Shown here piece after piece: positions 1-8,579 of a stretch of DNA of 64,000 nucleotides (its first letter is position 1; each line of letters opens with the position of its first letter). The notes below the pieces were generated by a model. It did no database searches, was not told the origin of the DNA, and saw only the letters and a program-made list of their open reading frames with translations. A program made the position numbers and the translations under genes. The stretch is from Bacillus pumilus (GTDB lineage Bacteria > Bacillota > Bacilli > Bacillales > Bacillaceae). The stretch covers positions 3,286,001-3,350,000 of the forward strand of contig NZ_LT906438.1 of the NCBI RefSeq assembly GCF_900186955.1. Direction: 5' to 3'.

Positions 1-498
1 TGAATCAATGCCGATTTGTGCCGCGGCTGTCATCATATTTCCAAGGGCAATATACGTTTGTTTGGAAGCCCAATCGAAGAGCGTACGGTCAGTTTCCATC
101 AAATGAAGATCATTCTCTTGGAATTGTTTGTAGCGTTCTTTTACCATCTCAAACGTTTCGTCTGTCATTCCTTTGATTTCCTTGTTGATGTATTCTGCAT
201 ATGGTGAATCATACCGGGCGTCTGTTCTTGCCAAAATGATCACAAAATGGCTGGCAGTTGGAAGTTGCTTTTGCGCACCCCATGTACATTCTTTTAATTT
301 CTCTCTAAATGCTTCATTTTGAACGACGAGGAACTTCCAAGGCTCAAATCCGACAGAGCTTGGCGAAAGTCTTCCTGTCTCTAAAATGAACGCAAAGTCA
401 TCTTCTGGAATCTTTTTCGCCGGGTCAAACTCTTTTGTCGCATGACGGAATTCATACGCCTCAATGATTTCTTTTTTTAATTGCTCTTTGTCTCGCAT
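1..498 (-). CDS. hypO: NAD(P)H-dependent nitroreductase, HypO/YfkO-like (partial, C-terminus off window)
   Basis: Flavin-dependent nitroreductase-family oxidoreductase that would reduce nitro compounds or quinone-like electrophiles in the cytoplasm. The first 166 codons are visible, starting at the ATG at 498; the rest lies left of the window. The N-terminal FRHATKEFDP stretch is the Arg-rich FMN-phosphate-binding start of the family, followed by GRLSPSSVGFEPWKF and the DRTLFDWASKQTYIALGNMM helix. These segments closely resemble B. subtilis YfkO (HypO) as I recall it. It is divergent from an HxlR-type regulator, which suggests local redox control. The family call is firm; the orthology to HypO is from memory. 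Confidence 0.8.
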   Translation of the reverse strand, partial: MRDKEQLKKEIIEAYEFRHATKEFDPAKKIPEDDFAFILETGRLSPSSVGFEPWKFLVVQNEAFREKLKECTWGAQKQLPTASHFVIILARTDARYDSPYAEYINKEIKGMTDETFEMVKERYKQFQENDLHLMETDRTLFDWASKQTYIALGNMMTAAAQIGIDS

Positions 499-727
499 GG
501 GATTCATCCTTTCTACTGACCGATTAGGGTGTGAAGTTTCATCAATCCAATTTCTTTCCATTCCCATATAGAAATTGTTATGATAAGAAAACAAACAACC
601 CGAATGTGTGATGTGATATCTCTATGGTAAAAGAAAAGCTTCCCTTGATTCAAGTACGCACATTTTTGTTCGTTAGGTACAATCATGTTCGTTTATCACC
701 CATTTCGTCTTAGAAAGGAGTGTAAAA
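499..727. promoter_or_regulatory. Divergent hypO/hypR control region
   Basis: A 229-bp AT-rich intergenic region between divergent genes, so it must hold promoters in both directions. An 8-bp direct repeat TGTTCGTT occurs at 667–674 and 686–693, 19 bp apart (about two helical turns), upstream of the regulator gene. That is a plausible operator spacing, but the family's known operators are usually palindromic, so the assignment is weak. Confidence 0.35.
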
Positions 728-1093
728 ATGAGTGCACCATCCAATCCAGTCAGTATTGTCAATCATGGCTGTCCCGTTTCAACCACCTCTAGTGTAATAG
801 GAGGAAAATGGAAAGGAGTGATCCTTTATCATTTGACTTGCGGTCCAAAACGATACAACGAATTACGCCGGCTTCTGCCAAGAATTTCTCAGCGTGTTCT
901 TACGCTACAATTGCGCGAGCTAGAACAAGACGGCGTTGTTCACAGAGAAGTCTATGAGGAGGTCCCTCCTCGTGTCGAATATTCACTCACTTCTCTAGGA
1001 GATACGTTAAAGCCTATCATCTTCGCTATGCGTGAATGGGGCGAATCCTATGGAAAAGAAGCGCGCCCAAAAGAAAAAAGCTGCCATCTCTAG
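728..1093 (+). CDS. hypR: HxlR/DUF24 (MarR-type) redox-sensing transcriptional regulator
   Basis: A 121-residue winged-helix regulator. Family signatures are the [12 protein letters not shown] helix, the [17 protein letters not shown] recognition helix and the wing around [16 protein letters not shown] conserved N-terminal cysteine (Cys15, in HGCPVS) is the type of residue that DUF24 regulators such as YodB, CatR and HypR use to sense electrophiles or hypochlorite. A second cysteine sits at 38. HypR of B. subtilis is described as a two-Cys sensor activating hypO; a hypO-like gene lies divergently next door, which supports the name. The start follows a good GAAAGGAG site. The exact paralogue assignment is uncertain. 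Confidence 0.6.
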   Translation: MSAPSNPVSIVNHGCPVSTTSSVIGGKWKGVILYHLTCGPKRYNELRRLLPRISQRVLTLQLRELEQDGVVHREVYEEVPPRVEYSLTSLGDTLKPIIFAMREWGESYGKEARPKEKSCHL

Positions 1094-1106
1094 CAGCTTT
1101 TTTTTA
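1079..1106 (+). terminator. Rho-independent terminator of hypR-like gene
   Basis: AGCTGC and GCAGCT stem arms around an 8-nt loop, followed by nine T. The gene's TAG stop lies across the loop and the second arm. Confidence 0.85.
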
Positions 1107-2291
1107 TGATGAAATCGCCGTTGATTCTTGCTGTGGATCATCCTTCACAAACAGGATGCCAAGCTGATGATGCTCCCCTTCGTAAGAAGCGCGTTTCTCA
1201 AACCTTGTCTGACCATTCAAGCCAATGATCTCAAGCTTTGTCAGAGCACCATTGGTTTGAAGGGCTTCGTAAAATTCCGAAACGGTTTTGACTTCAATTC
1301 CATTCACCTTTGTAATGACTTCTCCGATCTCAAGCTTTAAATCAGCTGCAGGTGTATTCGGAATGATTCCCAGCACCATTAGCCCTTGATTACGCTTAGA
1401 GAAGTAGAATGGAGCCGCATTGTCGTTGACTCTCTGTTTCCATGAAAGGAAAGCTCTTCCGGCAATCGCTATCAATACAGCTGCCCATGCAATCGGCGTA
1501 AACCAAATACTTGCAGCACCTAGTAAAGCAACAGCGAGTCCAAGTATGAGAATACGCCGTGCCGTAATTTGAATGCTCACAATTGGCAGCGATCCTTGAA
1601 TCCGCTGCCCGAAACCGATGATGTATGGAATCAAAATAAATGAAAAGCTTTGATCGTGTACTTGAAGCACCGGCCACCATGGCAGAGAAGAAGTAAATTC
1701 ACCTGCCGGCATCAGCAAAACAAGCGGTAAAAGCCACAGACGGTTTGCCCGCTGCTGGCCAATCAAAAGTCCTCTCGCACTCATCACCATTGCAGGCGAT
1801 GTTCGTAAATGCGCCGTTCGATAGGCTAGAATCCCCTCGGTCATTAATAAAAGACCTAGCAGAATAACAACGGCTGATGCATTCATCATTGAGAGCTGCG
1901 GCAGCCATGAATGACTCACTTGGACATACATGAGTCCTAGTGCCGCAATAAAACTGAAACCGAGTGTGTATGCAGACGAAAGCGCACTCGTCTTAAAGAA
2001 TAAAGAGCAAACGATGGTCATCGCTGCAATCAGCACGATGAATCCAGGTGGGAGGGCAATCCCTAAGCCTACTGAAATGACGGATAGGCAAATCCCTAGA
2101 ATCCATCCTTTTGAATATGTAAATTTAAGTTCATCGTATACATCTTCTATTCTTGTTTGAAACGCTTTTCTCTCCCGCTTTACGCGGATGTAGCCATGTA
2201 ACAGGCTGATTAATATCATGAAATAAAAAAGAGGGTGGATTAAAAACAGACCGACCGCTTTTAATCCAGCTCCCATCCACTCCGAGCTCAT
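1104..2291 (-). CDS. minJ: MinJ, membrane topology determinant bridging DivIVA and MinD
   Basis: A 395-residue integral membrane protein. Several hydrophobic segments occupy about residues 10–270, and a C-terminal PDZ domain (about 300–380) contains GLMVLGIIPNTPAADL and GEVITKVNGIEVK. Length, topology and the position next to swrA and ctpB match B. subtilis MinJ (YvjD, about 397 residues). MinJ recruits MinCD to DivIVA at poles and septa and is also needed for swarming. The start is ATG at 2291 behind a GGTGA site. It lies downstream of swrA on the same strand. Confidence 0.9.
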   Translation of the reverse strand: MSSEWMGAGLKAVGLFLIHPLFYFMILISLLHGYIRVKRERKAFQTRIEDVYDELKFTYSKGWILGICLSVISVGLGIALPPGFIVLIAAMTIVCSLFFKTSALSSAYTLGFSFIAALGLMYVQVSHSWLPQLSMMNASAVVILLGLLLMTEGILAYRTAHLRTSPAMVMSARGLLIGQQRANRLWLLPLVLLMPAGEFTSSLPWWPVLQVHDQSFSFILIPYIIGFGQRIQGSLPIVSIQITARRILILGLAVALLGAASIWFTPIAWAAVLIAIAGRAFLSWKQRVNDNAAPFYFSKRNQGLMVLGIIPNTPAADLKLEIGEVITKVNGIEVKTVSEFYEALQTNGALTKLEIIGLNGQTRFEKRASYEGEHHQLGILFVKDDPQQESTAISS

Positions 2292-2307
2292 TATCGTTCA
2301 CCGCCCA

Positions 2308-2351
2308 AGTCAAGCATTTTCTCTTATTCTATCAAATAAATCGATGCTTGA
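2308..2351. repeat. Inverted repeat between swrA and minJ
   Basis: GTCAAGCAT near 2308 and its exact reverse complement ATGCTTGAC near 2343 flank an AT-rich spacer of about 26 nt. No U-tract follows on the minus strand, so it does not look like an intrinsic terminator. It could be an mRNA hairpin or a protein site. Confidence 0.5.
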
Positions 2352-2359
2352 CACCAGGT

Positions 2360-2713
2360 TTATTTCTCCTGATTCATCCAAAGTGTGACATTGGACAGTG
2401 AAAAATCTTTTAAGTAGTGATTGACATCTACATCTAGTATGCCGCCGAGCAGCTGCATCGACCTCTTGATGTCGGTTAAGTTTATACCAAGTCTCTTATG
2501 ATTATCCATTAAATAATTGAAGTATATCTCAGCACAGTCTTCATCGATTTCGTCGACTGATTCTACCGTTGTGTAATTGACCAAGTACCTGCTTAACAGC
2601 ATGAGCAGACTTAATGCCTTTGTAGCGGAAAACGTCACATCTTTCGAACGACTCTTAAGCTCCTCTACCAACTCGTAATATTTTTTCTCTCTCACAATAC
2701 TTGCCCTTTTCAA
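2360..2713 (-). CDS. swrA: SwrA, swarming motility activator
   Basis: A 117-residue protein, the same length as intact B. subtilis SwrA and nearly identical in stretches such as VTFSATKALSLLML and HKRLGINLTDIKRSM. SwrA acts with DegU to activate the fla/che operon and thereby swarming and poly-gamma-glutamate synthesis. The start is TTG behind GGGGG. The gene is intact, unlike in laboratory strain 168. The A-tract that is phase-variable in B. subtilis is only six bases here because Glu9 uses GAG. It sits between ctpB and minJ as in B. subtilis. Confidence 0.95.
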   Translation of the reverse strand: MKRASIVREKKYYELVEELKSRSKDVTFSATKALSLLMLLSRYLVNYTTVESVDEIDEDCAEIYFNYLMDNHKRLGINLTDIKRSMQLLGGILDVDVNHYLKDFSLSNVTLWMNQEK

Positions 2714-2783
2714 TTGTGTACCCCCATTTACTAGTTCTTTTAAGAAAAGCGCAAACCTCGGTACAGCTTAATGCTCAAGCTGA

Positions 2784-2808
2784 ATATCCGCAAAAAATAA
2801 AATATTTA
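2784..2808 (-). promoter_or_regulatory. Possible sigma-D promoter of swrA
   Basis: Minus strand GCGGATAT (one mismatch to GCCGATAT) about 70 nt upstream of swrA, with TAAA 13 nt further upstream. The spacing is 1–2 nt short of the sigma-D optimum. The rest of 2714–3030 is AT-rich and shows no gene. Confidence 0.3.
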
Positions 2809-3030
2809 AAATGAGTGCTACTTTATATTGTAAGAATTATTTATGTAACATACAACTTTCAAAAGTTTCATTTTCATGACATGTTTAAATCAACAGAAAG
2901 TCTCTTATATAAATATGTTATCGGGTAAAATCGAAGGAATGTTATGTTTTTTGTAAAATAAATGAATATATTTCTCGATATAATTTATTTTTAAGAATAA
3001 ACTATTACATGTTTGTGACACTTATGAACC

Positions 3031-3057
3031 AAAAAAAAGAGGCATTTATTCGCCTCT
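3031..3057 (-). terminator. Terminator of ctpB
   Basis: On the minus strand, AGAGGC/GCCTCT stem arms with an 8-nt loop followed by a run of at least seven T; it directly follows the ctpB stop. Confidence 0.85.
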
Positions 3058-4506
3058 TTATTTTTTAAGATATAGTGCTTTTAGTGCAGTCTGCAGTTGA
3101 AGATCATTTTTTTCATAGGATTTCACTTCATCCACCATTTTGTTCATCATTTTCGCTGTATTCAGATCAATTACACCTGATTTATCGAGATTGTATGTGC
3201 TTTGGAAGGCTAATACCGCCTTTTTCGTTTCTTCATCAAAGTAGCCGTCTACTCTGCCGGGGTCGAATGACAATCCCTTTAATAGCGTCTGTGCTTGTCT
3301 CACTTCTTCATTGTTCATATCAAGCTGAAGTGGTTCTTTCAGCTGAAGCGGTCCTACAGTAAAGTAATCTGGCTGATGAATCGCAATCGTTGGTACGACA
3401 CCTTTTTTGTGAATCCAATTCCCTTTTGGCGTGAGCCATTTATACAACGTTAATTTAATGTTACTGCCGTCACCCATTGGAACCGCCTGCTGCACAGTGC
3501 CTTTACCAAAGGAGACATCACCGACGATTTCATATTTTCCGGCTTCTTTCATAGCACCAGCAAGTATTTCAGAAGCGGATGCACTGCCTTTATCAATTAA
3601 AACATTAACTGGGTAAGGCTTCTGTTCTTTCCGCTTTGAAAAATAGCGTTTCCTGTCGCCGTTCCGTTCTGCAATTTGAATATAAGGCTGATCCTTTGTG
3701 ATAAAGTGCTTCAGAATGTCTTCTACACTTTGCAGATAGCCGCCAGGGTTTCCTCTCACATCAAGCACAAGACCTTCTATGCCCTTTTTCTCGAGCTGTT
3801 TCAGGCTTGACGTGAAATCCTTCGCAGTATCTTCTGAAAAGCTTGAGATCGCGATATAGCCTGTTTTATGACCATTCACCTCTTTCACAGAGGAAGTCAC
3901 GGTTTCAAGTGGGATTTCTTCTCGTTTGATTTGGAACGTTAACTCTTTTTCAATCCCATTTCGTCTGATTTTCAGAGCGACGGATGTTCCTTTTTTCCCT
4001 CTTATTTTCAGTACAGCATCGTTTAAGCTTTTTTCTTTCATCGACTCGCCATCAATGCTGATGATTTCATCTTTCGGCTTTAGACCTGCTTTTGCTGCAG
4101 GGGATTTTTTAAAGGCAGAGACGATAATGATTTTTCCTTCATCCATCCCCACTTCTGCCCCAATTCCCTCAAAAGAAGAATCAAGCGAATCAGAAAATTG
4201 CTTGGCGGTTTGCTTGTCCATGTATACTGAATACGGATCATTTAAAGTTGAAAGCATTCCTTGAATGGCGCCTTCAAGCAGCTTTTGGCGATCCACTTCC
4301 TCTACATATTCATTCGAAATAAGGTCATAGGCTTTCTCAATTTTCTCCATCCCATTCTCTTTCGCCTTATCACTTGATTGAGCTTGTCCAGCCATTGCAG
4401 CAGCTGCTTGCGGTGACTCCGCATGAGTTCCCTCTTTATGCGTCATCACCCCTGCACTGATTAATAGAACGACACTTGCCATAATAGATGCGATTTGTTT
4501 TTTCAT
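3058..4506 (-). CDS. ctpB: CtpB, S41 carboxy-terminal processing serine protease
   Basis: A 482-residue secreted or membrane-anchored S41 protease. It has an N-terminal signal segment (about 5–22), a PDZ domain (about 100–190, containing KSPAAKAGLKPKDEIISIDG), and the catalytic core with GSASASE (nucleophile Ser) and SFGKGTVQ (general-base Lys). A C-terminal PG_binding_1 domain includes GYFDEETKKAVLAFQ. In B. subtilis, CtpB cleaves SpoIVFA to trigger sigma-K activation during sporulation. The start ATG follows GAAGGAGG. It is upstream of swrA and minJ, as in B. subtilis. Confidence 0.93.
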   Translation of the reverse strand: MKKQIASIMASVVLLISAGVMTHKEGTHAESPQAAAAMAGQAQSSDKAKENGMEKIEKAYDLISNEYVEEVDRQKLLEGAIQGMLSTLNDPYSVYMDKQTAKQFSDSLDSSFEGIGAEVGMDEGKIIIVSAFKKSPAAKAGLKPKDEIISIDGESMKEKSLNDAVLKIRGKKGTSVALKIRRNGIEKELTFQIKREEIPLETVTSSVKEVNGHKTGYIAISSFSEDTAKDFTSSLKQLEKKGIEGLVLDVRGNPGGYLQSVEDILKHFITKDQPYIQIAERNGDRKRYFSKRKEQKPYPVNVLIDKGSASASEILAGAMKEAGKYEIVGDVSFGKGTVQQAVPMGDGSNIKLTLYKWLTPKGNWIHKKGVVPTIAIHQPDYFTVGPLQLKEPLQLDMNNEEVRQAQTLLKGLSFDPGRVDGYFDEETKKAVLAFQSTYNLDKSGVIDLNTAKMMNKMVDEVKSYEKNDLQLQTALKALYLKK

Positions 4507-4659
4507 ATTTGGCCTCCTTCTTCAACTCTTCCTGATGACCTGAGTTATTATATGCCAGAAGAAGGGATTTCATGTAAAGACATTCTGCCGCGAAGGCTTG
4601 ACTAATTATTTTATTAGGTGTAATTTTTATTTTGTTATGATCGAGAAGGAGTCTTCGCT

Positions 4660-5400
4660 ATGTATATTATATTGACGATGCTATTATTAGGAATTTTATT
4701 AGGATTTGTAGGAGCAGGCGGTGCTGGTTTTGTCATCGCATTGCTTACGTTAATTTTTGATATCCCTATCCATACCGCACTTGGGACATCTTTAGCCGCA
4801 ATGGCATTTACGACGTTATCAGGTGCATACAGCCACTACAGGGAAGGGAATATTCAGCTGAAATCTGGTTTGATTGTCGGAGCTTTGGCTTGTGTGGCTT
4901 CCTTTGCAGGAGCTAAGATTGCTCCTTTTATTCCAGAAGGAAATCTGCACTATTTAACAGCCGGAATGCTCTTTTTATCCGCTGTGTTTATGATGATCAA
5001 ATTATTTGTTCTAAAGGAAGAAGCTGAGCAGCAGCCGCTTTCTTCACGTCAGCTGCTCATAAGGGGTATTATTTTAGGACTTGTATCCGGATTGCTGTCA
5101 GGTATGTTTGGTATCGGGTCCGCACCATTTATCCAAGTAGGACTTTTGATTTTACTGAGACTTTCCATTCGACAGGCAGTTGGCACGACGATGCTTGTCA
5201 TTATTCCGATTTCCATCGGTGGTGGAATTGGATATATTACAGAGGGCTATGTTGATTTTATCTTGCTGATTCAAATTTTAATCGGAACAGTATTAGGCGC
5301 ATATATTGGCGCAAAATTCACACGCCTTGCACCGAAGCTTTTATTGAAATCGGCTGTACTGTTAACACCTATTATTGCCGGTTTACTGCTGTTATTTTAA
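4660..5400 (+). CDS. TauE/SafE-family sulfite/anion exporter-like membrane protein
   Basis: A 246-residue very hydrophobic protein with about eight predicted membrane segments and two TauE-type repeats. Each repeat carries a Gly-rich turn followed by GTS or GTT: GFVGAGGAGF…ALGTSLAAM and GMFGIGSAPF…AVGTTMLVI. The family exports sulfite, organosulfonates or related anions; the substrate here is unknown. The start ATG follows AAGGAG. It is encoded opposite to its neighbours between ctpB and the M23 hydrolase gene, a position where I recall no gene in B. subtilis 168. Confidence 0.8.
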   Translation: MYIILTMLLLGILLGFVGAGGAGFVIALLTLIFDIPIHTALGTSLAAMAFTTLSGAYSHYREGNIQLKSGLIVGALACVASFAGAKIAPFIPEGNLHYLTAGMLFLSAVFMMIKLFVLKEEAEQQPLSSRQLLIRGIILGLVSGLLSGMFGIGSAPFIQVGLLILLRLSIRQAVGTTMLVIIPISIGGGIGYITEGYVDFILLIQILIGTVLGAYIGAKFTRLAPKLLLKSAVLLTPIIAGLLLLF

Positions 5401-5416
5401 TTTTATTTAGAATAAG

Positions 5417-5448
5417 AAAAGCCGATAACGTGATGTTATCGGCTTTTT
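5417..5448. terminator. Bidirectional terminator between tauE-like gene and M23 hydrolase gene
   Basis: AAAAGCCGATAAC and GTTATCGGCTTTTT form a 12–13-bp stem with a 5-nt loop, flanked by A and T runs, between convergent genes. Confidence 0.85.
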
Positions 5449-5450
5449 GA

Positions 5451-6716
5451 TTAGCGAATATATTGCGCTGGATTGACTGCATTTGATTTTGCGCCATTCC
5501 ATAATCCTTTATGAATTTCAAAATGGAGATGCTGACCATCTGACTGGCCTGTATTCCCCATGTATCCTAGGAATTGTCCTTGCTCGACTCTCTGCCCTGT
5601 GGACACACTTCTTGTAGATAGGTGGGCATATACCGTTTGAAAGGTCTGTCCATTGATATTATGCGTAATGAATATCACATTCCCGTAGCTCGATGAGTAG
5701 CTTGAGTTCGTGACTGTTCCAGATGCAGCTGCGACGACAGATACTGTGCCTTTTGCTGCAATATCTAAACCGTAGTGGTTTCCGCCAGAACGTCCGCCAA
5801 AGCCAGATGAGAATCGGCCAGCAGCTGGTTTAATAAAGCCTGAGCTGCTTGCTGGTGTATCAGATACTTGATCTGAACCGCCACTTTGAGGTGTAGGTGC
5901 ACTTTTTTCAGCAGCTGCTTGTTCTGCTTTCTTTGCTTCTTCCTTTTGGCGGCGTGCTTCCTCAGACTTCACAGCCGCTTTTTGGTTCGCTAAAATTTCT
6001 TGTTCATTTTCAAGTTTGCCTAATTCATCATGGGCATGGTTCTTTTTATCTGTTACATTCCCTAAGATTTTTTCTTTTTCTTTTTGCTGTTTAGACAAAT
6101 CCTTTTTCAACTCTTCTAGCTCTTTCAGAGATGTTTCAAGTCCACTTAGCTGATTATTTAGCTCTGCTTCTTTTTGCTCCACCAGCTTTAAATCATTTTC
6201 ATGTTCTGTAATCATGTCTTTGTCTGCTTCGACAATGGTTGTAACAGCTCCAACACGACCGACAAAATCACTAAAGCTGCGAGCACCCAGCAGCACATCT
6301 AAATAGTTGATCGTACCGCCGCTTTTTTGCATCGAACGAATTCGATCTTTGAAAATAGCTTTTCTTTTTTCAATTCGATCATTGATGACTTGAATGTCTT
6401 TTTTTAGTTTCTTGATCTCTTGCTTCGTTTGTTTGACTTCTTTTTCTTTTTCAGCGACTTTTTCAGTTGCAGCACTTACCTTGTGGTCAATCTTTTCAAT
6501 TTCTTTTTTGAGCTTGGATTCTTTCTTTTCAAGCTTAGCCAGCTCTGATTTCTTTTTCTTCAAAGTTGATTCAGTCTTTGATGTTTTCTCTTCGATTTGT
6601 TGACGTTTTTGATCTAGGTCTTCGTATGCGAATGCACGATTCTCGTTCCCTGGAATATATAGCCACGTTGTTCCAATAAACGCTGCCATTCCAGCCATCA
6701 TCAGCTTTCTTTTCAA
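5451..6716 (-). CDS. EnvC/PcsB-like coiled-coil M23 peptidoglycan endopeptidase
   Basis: A 421-residue exported protein: signal peptide (about 1–30), a long Lys/Glu-rich coiled coil (about 33–255) interrupted by a SFSDFVGRVGAV-type helix, a low-complexity linker, and a C-terminal LytM/M23 domain (about 295–421). Zinc and catalytic residues are complete: HYGLD, YAHLS and HLHFE. The fold is EnvC-like, but E. coli EnvC lacks an active site while this one should cleave peptide cross-links. It lies directly downstream of ftsX on the same strand, which suggests control by FtsEX. The start is TTG behind AGGAGGGG. Function is inferred from domains and context. Confidence 0.82.
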   Translation of the reverse strand: MKRKLMMAGMAAFIGTTWLYIPGNENRAFAYEDLDQKRQQIEEKTSKTESTLKKKKSELAKLEKKESKLKKEIEKIDHKVSAATEKVAEKEKEVKQTKQEIKKLKKDIQVINDRIEKRKAIFKDRIRSMQKSGGTINYLDVLLGARSFSDFVGRVGAVTTIVEADKDMITEHENDLKLVEQKEAELNNQLSGLETSLKELEELKKDLSKQQKEKEKILGNVTDKKNHAHDELGKLENEQEILANQKAAVKSEEARRQKEEAKKAEQAAAEKSAPTPQSGGSDQVSDTPASSSGFIKPAAGRFSSGFGGRSGGNHYGLDIAAKGTVSVVAAASGTVTNSSYSSSYGNVIFITHNINGQTFQTVYAHLSTRSVSTGQRVEQGQFLGYMGNTGQSDGQHLHFEIHKGLWNGAKSNAVNPAQYIR

Positions 6717-6827
6717 AACGATATTCCCCTCCTATGACAACTGCCTGCATGAAGAGTCGACCGGATGAATCGGTTCAACCGGTCACACCTTCTATCAAAC
6801 TTTCGAGTGCTGCCATCAAAAATAGAT

Positions 6828-7718
6828 TTATACTTTTAAGAATTTACGGATGGACGTCAAGCTTCCCCATACACCAATGATTGCACCGATCAAAAGAAGG
6901 ACCAGTGAAACTTGATAGACAAACGGGTTATATGGAAGCATGGAAATAAATGAGCCTTGTACTCTCGGTGCCACCCAGCCCACTGCATATTGATATGTGC
7001 CAAGCAGTAGAGCAATCGGTATAATGGAACCAAATACACCAAGCAGTAATCCTTCAATGAAGAATGGCCAGCGGATAAACCAGTTCGTTGCACCTACGAG
7101 CTTCATAATCTCGATTTCTTTACGTCTAGCAAAAATCGTAATTTTGATCGTATTAGAGATCAAGAACATGGCTGTAAATAAAAGCCCAATAATGAGCGCA
7201 ATCCCTACATTCCGCGCCACTCCAACCACATTAAAGAGTCGGCTGACTTCTTCTTTTCCGTAGGTTACTTTATACGTACCTTTTAGGTTTTCTAATTTCT
7301 TCGCTACTTTTGGTGTATCGTGTGGATCTGATGTTTTCACAATAAACGCATCGTTTAATGGGTTTTCTTGATCAACAAGTCCCATGGATTGTCCATTTTC
7401 ACCAAAGCTTTTAATCAGCGCTTTTAGTTCGTCATCTTTAGATGAGTACTTGACATCACTGATTTCAGGAATCTTATCAATTTCTGCTTTTAATTCATCC
7501 TGCTGCTTTTGATTCGCCGTTAATTCGATTAACACTTTTACTTCTACTTCTTTTTCAGCGTTCGATGCCATGTTGTTCAAGTTGAGCATAATCACAAGAA
7601 AAACCCCAACTAAAATCAATGTGACAGTGACCGCACTAATTGATGCAAATGTCATCCACGTGTTTCTTCCAAGTGAACGGAAGCTCTCACGTAAATGCCG
7701 CGAGAGAGTTTTAATCAT
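6828..7718 (-). CDS. ftsX: FtsX, cell-division ABC transporter-like permease
   Basis: A 296-residue membrane protein, the exact length of B. subtilis FtsX. TM1 is at about 20–42, then an extracytoplasmic domain of about 120 residues, then three TM segments with the FtsX-core motif FARRKEIEIMKLVGATNWF. With FtsE it transmits ATP hydrolysis to activate a cell-wall hydrolase outside the membrane (CwlO in B. subtilis). The chosen ATG (MIKTLSRHL) gives the family start; a longer frame to 7754 exists but overlaps ftsE deeply. It overlaps the ftsE end by 8 nt, implying translational coupling. Confidence 0.93.
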   Translation of the reverse strand: MIKTLSRHLRESFRSLGRNTWMTFASISAVTVTLILVGVFLVIMLNLNNMASNAEKEVEVKVLIELTANQKQQDELKAEIDKIPEISDVKYSSKDDELKALIKSFGENGQSMGLVDQENPLNDAFIVKTSDPHDTPKVAKKLENLKGTYKVTYGKEEVSRLFNVVGVARNVGIALIIGLLFTAMFLISNTIKITIFARRKEIEIMKLVGATNWFIRWPFFIEGLLLGVFGSIIPIALLLGTYQYAVGWVAPRVQGSFISMLPYNPFVYQVSLVLLLIGAIIGVWGSLTSIRKFLKV

Positions 7719-8397
7719 AAATGCCGTACTCCCCTCTTGCTTCGTCACGCACAATCATTCCATCTTCGATTGCGATGACGCGTTTCTTCATGCTGTTTAC
7801 AATCTCTTTGTTATGTGTCGCCATGACGACTGTTGTTCCTCGGTTATTAATCTCTTCGAGTGTCTTCATGATTTCCCAAGATGTGTCTGGATCAAGGTTT
7901 CCTGTTGGCTCGTCTGCAATGACTACCTCAGGACTATTCACGATCGAACGAGCGATAGATACACGCTGCTGCTCACCGCCAGACAGCTGGTCAGGAAATT
8001 GTCGTGCTTTGTGCTTGAGCTGTACCAAATCAAGTACATCCAGCACTTTTTTCTTAATGATATGAGGCTGTTCCCCAATGACTTCAAGAGCAAATGCCAC
8101 GTTCTCAAACACTGTGAGGGTTGGAAGTAGTTTGAAATCTTGGAATACTACACCAATTTCTCTTCTTAAGTAAGGGATTTCTTTTTCCTTAATCGAGCCT
8201 AAATCTTTGCTATTAATTAAGATTTTCCCTTTGGTTGGCTTCTCTTCACGATACATCATTTTGATGAAAGTGGATTTACCAGCACCACTGGGACCAACAA
8301 CATACACAAACTCTCCTGGGTGGATAGAGACATTGATTCCATTGATCGCCTTTACACCGTTAGAATAGATCTTGTAGACTTCCTTCATTTCAATCAT
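7711..8397 (-). CDS. ftsE: FtsE, cell-division ATP-binding protein
   Basis: A 228-residue ABC ATPase with Walker A GPSGAGKS, Q-loop VFQDF, signature LSGGEQQR, Walker B VVIADEPTG and H-loop ATHN. It pairs with FtsX. The start at 8397 (MIEMKEVYKIY) follows an AGGTGA site and gives the usual length; the open frame extends 19 codons upstream without support. It is the first gene of ftsE–ftsX–M23 hydrolase. Confidence 0.95.
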   Translation of the reverse strand: MIEMKEVYKIYSNGVKAINGINVSIHPGEFVYVVGPSGAGKSTFIKMMYREEKPTKGKILINSKDLGSIKEKEIPYLRREIGVVFQDFKLLPTLTVFENVAFALEVIGEQPHIIKKKVLDVLDLVQLKHKARQFPDQLSGGEQQRVSIARSIVNSPEVVIADEPTGNLDPDTSWEIMKTLEEINNRGTTVVMATHNKEIVNSMKKRVIAIEDGMIVRDEARGEYGIYD

Positions 8398-8573
8398 GTA
8401 ATCACCTAATCTTTTCTTATTGCTGACTAACAGCTTATCATGATGTTTTGACACTTATCGTCAAAAAACGTTATGTATGGTCACGCACATACCCTTCGAT
8501 ACGTACAAGCAATTTATGTCCTTTTCATCCAAAAAGATGAAAAAATTGAATCGTCTAAATTTCAACAACTCCA

Positions 8574-8579
8574 ATTATA
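8574..8579 (-). promoter_or_regulatory. Possible -10 element for ftsEX; surrounding 8398–8745 otherwise non-coding
   Basis: A perfect TATAAT on the minus strand about 175 nt upstream of ftsE. No convincing -35 stands at 17 nt, so the call is tentative. The rest of the 350-nt AT-rich gap shows no open frame or structure that I can support. Confidence 0.3.

Noticed and set aside
2360..2713. swrA as a pseudogene, as in strain 168
   Set aside because: The full 117-codon frame is intact and matches functional SwrA.
7570..8130. A 186-codon open frame on the plus strand
   Set aside because: It is wholly antisense to ftsE and ftsX, whose frames are strongly supported; no ribosome site and no recognisable protein.
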